From: Malaya genurostris
Lineage: Eukaryota; Arthropoda; Insecta; Diptera; Culicidae
Assembly: GCF_030247185.1 (NCBI RefSeq)
Contig: NC_080571.1
Location: forward strand, 12,803,631-12,867,630
Length of the DNA stretch: 64,000 bases
Reading direction: 5' to 3'
The number at the start of each line of letters is the position of its first letter. The first letter of the stretch is position 1. Made by a program: the position numbers and the translations under genes. Of this stretch, positions 57,984 to 64,000 are shown one piece after another. The notes under the pieces were generated by a model. That model was not told where the DNA came from, did not search any database, and worked only from the letters and a program-made list of their open reading frames with translations.

Positions 57984-58456
57984 GGGAGCGGGTCATATCG
58001 CCGAAAGCCGTTTCGCCGAAAGTCGTTTCGCCGAAAGTCGTTTCGCCGAAAGTCGTTTCGCCGAACGTCATTTCGCCGAAAGTCGTAGTGGCGTAGCCGC
58101 ATTAGATTTTTTTTTCATTTTCACTTAATAAACGAAAAATACCACCTACATTTGCCTGGTAGATACACCTATGCAATTGCTTTGATGCTTAGTAGCTAAT
58201 AGTCAACAAGTTTTCTTGAGAACTACTTTCTGAGGTTCGTGAATCAATCTTTATTCAAGAGTACAAGAATCAATCATTATTTAAGAAGTACTAAGGTAGG
58301 TCAACAAAACGGACGTTAACGCTATCATCTTTCGTTTGTCTTTAATTTAAATCAATTCTAATTACGATTTCAAGACGTTTTCAGGATTCGGCGAAATGAC
58401 CCTTTCGGCGAAACGGCTTTCGGCGAAATGGCTTTCGGCGAAATGATCCTGATCCC
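57984..58456 (+). mobile_element. TTTCGGCGAAA miniature element, copy 3 (complete ends)
   Basis: The left end GGGAGCGGGTCATATCGCC and right end, inverted, GGGATCAGGATCATTTCGCC are imperfect inverted repeats continuing into several TTTCGCCGAAA motifs. TTATAATT flanks both sides (57976-57983 and 58457-58464), and the match can be extended to 10 bp depending on where the end is set. At 473 bp it lacks the middle section (ACCTGTAACCGCCTC) present in copies 1 and 2. An 8-10-bp duplication suggests hAT-, Merlin- or Mutator-type transposition; the superfamily is not settled. Confidence 0.85.
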
Positions 58457-58464
58457 TTATAATT

Positions 58465-58944
58465 GCATGGGGTCATGCGTCTCAATCTAGACTCAAAAAG
58501 GTTAGAAGATTCGAAAAGTTAGTGTTAGTATACCCATCGTTTCGATATCATTTCTAGATTAAAGTAATAATTGAATGTACCGCTTCAGACATAAAAGACT
58601 ATATAGGAAAGCAGGGACAAGACCGAAGCGGATACAATTCTTCGTAGTTTCATCAACTAGGACATTGAAAACACAGAAGCAGTTGGTAGGGTGATTGACT
58701 GGTTACCGGGTGATGCAAATTTCCTGCCTAATTGACACATTTTTTGGTGAACTTGCAATAGAAGATTAACGTTTCTTTTGTTGCAAATTGATAACCGTAA
58801 AGGAATCTGTCGCTTGAGTTACGAGTGTTCATTTGGACACCATAGCCTAGGTCGTCCGATATGGAAAGCGTGGAGCCTTGTAACCCTCACCCTCGACCAG
58901 AGTTGCTCATAAAGGGATAAAAAAAAACTAAATTGATTTGCCCA
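58465..58944. other. unassigned segment
   Basis: No clear coding or repeat. It may include the rest of the interrupted RT fragment. Confidence 0.3.
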
Positions 58945-60312
58945 CATTGACTTCAGGATTAAAAGAGCTTGCATGGCTTTCGGTCAATGCAGATGAACTT
59001 TCGGAAATTCATATGAGTCCCCAGATACATTCATTGGATCTACACAACTATCGTTAGACCCATTCTATCTTATGGATGTCTCGTATAGTGACAGAAAGAA
59101 GAAGTTGTGACAGTTCAGTTAAAAGTTAATCATCTCTAAAGGATGGTCCTAATCGCGATGACAGGAGCATTCATGACAACTCCGACTGCTGCTCTAGAGG
59201 CGCTACTGTGCATTTAACCACTTCATGTGTTCCTAAAACAAGAAGCATTATCTTGTGCATACCGTCTCAAGGTTACAGGGCTTTGGAACAGTAATCCATT
59301 AGATTAAACTACCAGCCACACTCGCTTGTGGTCTCAAATGGTTACGTGGGATGAGTATTTACTCGCTCCTAGTGACCTAACTCTCACATGCAGTTTTCCT
59401 TTCAAAACATTCAATGTGAGCTATCCTCTTCGTGAGGAGTGGTTGTCTGGTTGTCTGGAGCGACAACTTGATGAACACATAGTTTGTTATACGGACGGTT
59501 CTCTGTTGGATGGCCGTACTGGTGCTGGTATCTACTGACGTGAAATGAGGCTATAGCAGTCTCACTCACTTAGTAGATACTGTACTGTGTTCCAAGCAGA
59601 AATCTACGCGATTTTGTGTAAAATTCTATCGACACTTCAGCAGAGAATCTGTGGTAAACGATTTTATTTTTGTTCCGACAGTCAGGCAGCCTTAAAAGCA
59701 CTCAGTTCAAATGATTTACGGTCGAATCTAGTGATCACATGTCGAACTCAAATTGAAGACCTTAGCATCTCAAATCCTGTTTACTTCTTATGGGTACCCG
59801 GCCATTCTGGTATTACTGGAAATGAATGGGTTGATGAGTTGGCCAGAGTTGTTGCAACGTATGATTTCGTTGGTCCTTAACCAGCTTTACCACTTTCAAC
59901 TAGTTGGATAAAGCACAAGATTCGTTCTTGGGCTGCATCCAAACATGCCAGCAACTGGTGCAGCTTGCGAACTTGCGCTCAGACAAAAGCATTTCTACCA
60001 GATTTAAATCTGAAAATGTCAAAGTGTCTACTGCATTTCTCCAAGCATCATTGCAATATTCTGGTCGGAGCTCTGACTGGACATTGCAAACTCAATTATC
60101 ACATTGCTACTATTCAACGTGCTGAGTATTATTCGTGTGATTTGTGTGATTGCGATTATGGTACTTCATATCATCTGATATGTAACTGTCCCGCATTGAC
60201 GCAACTACGTAGCCGGGTTTTTGGTTCTCCATACATGGTTGAGTCTGTGTATGCAGAACTAAAATTAATGGATATTCTATCGTTTTTCACCCATTGTGTT
60301 AAGGAGCTATAG
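58945..60312 (+). pseudogene. RNase H-bearing non-LTR retrotransposon, 3' half
   Basis: Fragments in order: FRIKRACMAFGQC, VRPILSYGCLV (RT C-terminal region), MTGAFMTTPTAALEALLC and LKQEALSCAYRLKVTGLWN. An RNase H domain follows with its acidic set visible: VCYTDGS (Asp), FQAEIYAI (Glu), FCSDSQAALKAL (Asp) and VPGHSGITGNEWVDELAR (Asp), with one stop inside. The tail (59965-60312) has IATIQRAEYYSCDLCDCDYG and TSYHLICNCPAL, a Cys/His-type segment. This RT-RNase H-CCHC order fits the LOA/Loner/I group. The 5' part is missing, and stops make it inactive. Confidence 0.85.
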
Positions 60313-60830
60313 TCAAAAGGGTTCATGGTTCTTCCTGGAGTGAGGTATTAGCAGATTGTTTGGCATCCTTTATGGGGTGTCGAATTTACTTCCGCTCGTA
60401 CATACTGCGAATCGTTCTGCATTCTTCTGGGAATGCAGAATGGTGTCGTTTTTGTAAAATCTCTAAATTCTCTCGGCTGGTGGAGGTTTTATTAACTGTG
60501 CATTTTGGCACCTGCAGATCGTTCAGCATCTTTTCGGGGATTCAGAGTGATTTGGTCTCTATGTTTACTTGGATCCCAAGATTCAATTTCTTTCATTTGT
60601 TTGCAATCGTTTGTATATCACATATTCATCTTCAGAACTGCTTAAAAAAGCAGTCATTTTATTAAAATATTCACTTCGAAAAAAAAAGCTACCCAGCCTC
60701 GATCTTTTAATCCAATCAAGTTCGCCCCTAAACAAAGCTTCGAGTGTGATGAGATTCGAACCGAACTGTTTGATGCGAAACATAACATATTACACATTCC
60801 GCTCAGGAACTTTCAATATGATTGCCATAA
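60313..60830. other. mixed segment after the retrotransposon
   Basis: 60313-60480 may be its 3' untranslated end. A frame at 60360-60665 has no known motif. Confidence 0.35.
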
Positions 60831-63585
60831 AGGGGTTTTGATCGCAAAGATAAACATTTGTTTCCGTTTTGTTTTCCTCCGATATTCGGCCCGATGCTGG
60901 CATCCGGAAAACCTCAGACACAGCTCGTCAAATTCAATCAGGCCACCCTTCGTTCGGCGTAACGAACCCGGCCGCCACCTAATCCGATGCAAATATATGC
61001 GTAACCACTTTCGGAATACTTCAAGCTCTGAGTTCTCTGCACTTCCTTTCCGGGGGTCTTCGTTCCATCCGGCTTCGGCTGCCATCACATGCAAGTGTAC
61101 TGTTCTTTCTAGGAAATCTCTCCGCGACTGCCGTGACGAAGCTGTCACGATAAAAAAAATACACCGATCAGCTGCACCTCACGTGACGAAAAATTATGAC
61201 AAACCGAGCTATTGTCCCAGAAGTAAAATTTATTGGATTGGCAGTAAAAAAAATAATGAGAAAAAGCTTCAAGTTTGGGATAATGTTCAACTCCGTCTGC
61301 TGGAGGTTCGATGAGATGCTTTAAAAAACGCCTGCCCCGAGCTAGGGATTGGTTTTATTTTTTGTTTGTTAAGAAATGCGTTGGCACCACATCTCGAGGA
61401 TACGTGACCAGGCGTAGAAGCCAACATTAGCCGAACTGGGCCCAAGACGCTGATGATGACGACGGAGTCGACCGTGACGGCGGCGCGAGGTGGCGAAGAG
61501 TTTTAGGAAAGTCCAAAGTTGTTCCGCGAGTGAGTAATGAATTTCAATCTGTAATAAAAAAAAAGTCGTCGGTCTGATACATGTGGCAAGCAAAACACGC
61601 GAGTAGAGCTTGCATAAATGAATGCGGGACCAAATCCCCGGAGAGAGATCCGTTTTCATATACACACACACAGGCGGTGTTGTGATGATGAAAAACGCGA
61701 ACGTGCGGGAGTGTGAGAGTGCGGGAAACCGTAGGATCTTCGGTTTTAATAGCCTCATTTTTATGAGCTGACTAAATCGTGCCGTTACTCTTATGCTAGT
61801 GCGATGGATCCCACTAAGTGTGAGAGGTGTGATGGGGGATTGGGGAATAGGATACCGAAACGGGAGGGGGTCGTTCCGCAACGCACGAAACATAATTTCA
61901 TGCTAATTTAATCGTTTCATGCGGAGTCCGTCCGGGTGTCGATTCGTTTTCTTCGCTGCCTGCCAAGAACGTGAGCGTAGAAGACTTATTGTGCACGACC
62001 CCGAAGTAGCGCTTCCTCGTGATCCTTTCCGGCGCAGTTTATGCTTTTCATGTAGTGGAAAATGAATGGAATACAAGCTTATCCATATTTCGCTCGGTAT
62101 TAATATGGACGTCCTTTTTCACGCCTGCTTTGTTTTTTCCGAGGCTTGTTTTTTTTTTGCTTTCAGACAATAAAACATGTTTCCGTGATAACAAGCAACT
62201 CATCGCAGCAAGCCGATCCTGGCCATGTAACAATCTTACTCATAATTTTATTACACATTCATCAAAGCAAGCTCATTTGGGTTTTATAACTGATTATGAA
62301 ATTTACCGCTTGAAATGTGCACACTTCAAGAAAGTGACATAAAACTCAAAACTGATTATATCTCTTAGGTAATCAGTAATCAAATTATTATGCGGCGAAT
62401 TGCTACGCAATTTAATTTCAAAATCAAAAACTCAACTGCAGTTCATCAATGAATAAACTGCAGCGGTCAATTTGCGTCAAATTAATATTGAAACACCCCG
62501 GGGCCCGCTGGAATCATTCAAAACAAATTTGCTATTCCGAATTATAATTGCCAAACCGATTGTTCTAAATTGGATCCTTAGATGCCATCGGAAACTGGCG
62601 TCCCTTCAAAACGCCTATTTTGTGTCAGCATAATACAACTTTGACATTGAAGGCTAATTACAATCAGAAACCGGTTGCCGTAGCGTGCCAATTATGTGTG
62701 TGAGTGTGTATGTTTGTTTCGAAACTCGAAAAAGCACATACCTTCATACCGGAAATGGCGAATCGTGTGACGCACGGAAAGGACGAATGCACATTGCCGT
62801 ATGCCGACTTATTACTGACCCGGCACCGAGAGTTGTGATTTCCAACGAGTGAATTATTAGACCATGTGATTAATGAACCAAGCGAGACTGATCGTCAGAC
62901 CACCCTCCGGAATTCCAGGCACTGTGCCGCAGCCAATTGGCGTACGGGAACGAACGAAAACGAACAGCAGTCACGTCTATAATTTTCATGCTTTTATTGT
63001 TCTACGCGCCAGAAACAGCCTGCGACACAACACCGGCCAGGGCCTTTTCAGGACACAACCGTTTCGGGGTTGTGTAAACCAAGATTGTCCCATAACTGGC
63101 GAGGGTTTCGCCATCCAACAGTCATTCAGGGACACGAACGGGTGAATTACCGGATCGTGTATGTTTTAAAAAAGGATTGCCGGGTGGTGTGCGAACGACC
63201 AGACGAGGGTGCGGGGATATTACATTCACGTGAGCAAATTTATATGCATTACAATGTCGACAAGCAAATCGGCATTTGGTTCTCGGTTTACTCGGCTCAG
63301 TTGGCGCACAAGGTAGGATATTTGTTTACACCCCGCTCGATAGGACAAATTATGTTCAGCATCGGTCGACCTGGAATTCTACACAACATATTTTCCTCTT
63401 TACAATGGAATGCTTTTCTTTATTTTCGGGATTTATTACCAATTTGAAAATATGCACAACACCTTGATGCTGAAACGATAAATATGAGAAGATATGTTTG
63501 TTCGAACTGGTCAGAAAAAGTTCCAACGTTCAGTTATCCAAACACACTAAACATAACTCAGAAGAAGAAATGTTGCTTAGTACAC
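60831..63585. other. GC-richer unique segment
   Basis: The longest repeat-free island. Overlapping frames of 158 codons (60838-61314, plus), 111 codons (60813-61148, minus), 174 codons (61369-61893, minus) and 125 codons (63070-63447, plus) exist, none with a known motif. Frames overlap on opposite strands, so most must be chance. Candidate for host regulatory or intronic DNA. Confidence 0.35.
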
Positions 63586-63589
63586 ACTA

Positions 63590-63760
63590 AAAAAAATTGC
63601 CGTGATTCGCATCGTCGAGTACGCCAAATGTGCACTTAATTTTCTCAGAGGCGGATGGATCGATTTTAACAAACTTAGATACAAATAAAAAGGACCTATA
63701 ATTCCACAATGTGCTAGAAAAAGGTGGGGAGATGACGACCCTTTAGTATTTGTAAAACGA
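63590..63760 (-). repeat. dispersed repeat fragment
   Basis: ATTTTCTCAGAGGCGGATGG, ATCGATTTTAACAAACTTAG and ATACAAATAAAAAGGACC are the inverted form of 57440-57515. Confidence 0.7.
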
Positions 63761-63859
63761 ATCTAAAGCTCAACGAATTCGAAAAATCGAAGTAGACTCT
63801 GATCCGATACGTTATACCGTTTGTTGTTCGTCAGGCAAATTTTAAAAAAATGCCGTCTG

Positions 63860-64000
63860 TTGGCTCTTCAAATTATTACAATTATCCTCTGTCTTTTCAG
63901 CCTCTCCTGGTTTTTCTGGCTCTTCGTGTTCTTCTGAATAGTCCGATTTTTCGACTTCGCTGGCTCTTCTGTTTCATCTAGTTCTTCTGACTCTTCCAAA
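63860..64000 (-). other. possible Glu-rich coding fragment at window edge (low support)
   Basis: Minus-strand frames give LEESEELDETEEPAKSK and, one frame away, EVEKSDYSEEHEEPEKPGEA. Acidic residues persist across a frame change, as in a decayed coding sequence or a GAA-rich simple repeat. The sequence continues beyond the window. On the plus strand CTGTCTTTTCAG could be a splice acceptor at 63889-63900. Confidence 0.22.

Noticed and set aside
60813..61314. Overlapping 158-codon plus and 111-codon minus frames
   Set aside because: They are complementary readings of one segment and neither has a known motif, so neither is called as a gene.
61369..61893. 174-codon minus-strand open frame in a GC-richer segment
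   Set aside because: No recognisable domain, low-complexity SRRRHGRLRRHH segment and overlap with microsatellite-like CA; length is reachable by chance. No splice or start context supports it.

Overview
The window reads as repeat-dominated nuclear DNA of an insect, most likely a mosquito (Culicidae). The reasons are several diverged DD37E members of the IS630-Tc1-mariner superfamily, a lineage known from mosquitoes; Jockey-group and RNase H-bearing non-LTR retrotransposons; a tRNA-derived SINE; and an AT-rich background with short, non-bacterial reading frames. No host protein-coding gene can be supported. Nearly every reading frame that makes sense is a decayed transposase or reverse transcriptase.

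Layout from left to right. 1-1800 is GC-richer unique DNA. 2.7-5.9 kb holds Helitron debris, a degenerate tandem array and a dispersed repeat. A DD37E element lies at 5971-7245. 7.5-10.4 kb is a cluster of one dispersed repeat family (family A) split by a Helitron (9125-10277). 10.5-12.8 kb holds a TTTCGGCGAAA-bearing miniature element and a second repeat family (B) split by a Jockey-like retrotransposon. 13.6-15.3 kb is unique. 16.1-20 kb holds a deleted DD37E element, a DD34D mariner relic, a long hairpin and a reverse-transcriptase relic. 21.8-25.8 kb holds an inverted duplication around a small reading frame, a miniature element, and a third repeat family (C) split by a Transib-like element. 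29.5-32.4 kb holds two more DD37E copies, one nested inside a TTTCGGCGAAA element. 34.97-37.95 kb is a Helitron filled with a tandem array of about 270-bp units. 39.7-51.6 kb is dense transposon debris: Helitron, DD37E, two mariner relics, Jockey, Harbinger, SINEs, and families A and B. 51.6-53.7 kb is GC-richer unique DNA. 53.7-60.3 kb holds Transib-like and family C copies, a 43-bp minisatellite, a SINE, a reverse-transcriptase relic split by a TTTCGGCGAAA element, and an RNase H-bearing retrotransposon. 60.8-63.5 kb is again GC-richer unique DNA.

The most informative property is that the window holds its own controls. For at least four insertions (a DD37E element, a Jockey-like element, a Transib-like element and a Helitron), a second uninterrupted copy of the target repeat lies elsewhere in the window. 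Boundaries and target duplications can therefore be read directly, and a relative order of insertions follows. None of the five DD37E copies has an intact reading frame, so no autonomous element is visible.

The unresolved items of most interest are the TTTCGGCGAAA element family, the Transib-like element with RAG-signal-like ends, the inverted duplication of a small cysteine-containing reading frame, the recurring lesions near the second catalytic aspartate in DD37E copies, and the unique GC-richer islands, which could hold host regulatory DNA or exons that cannot be recognised by eye.
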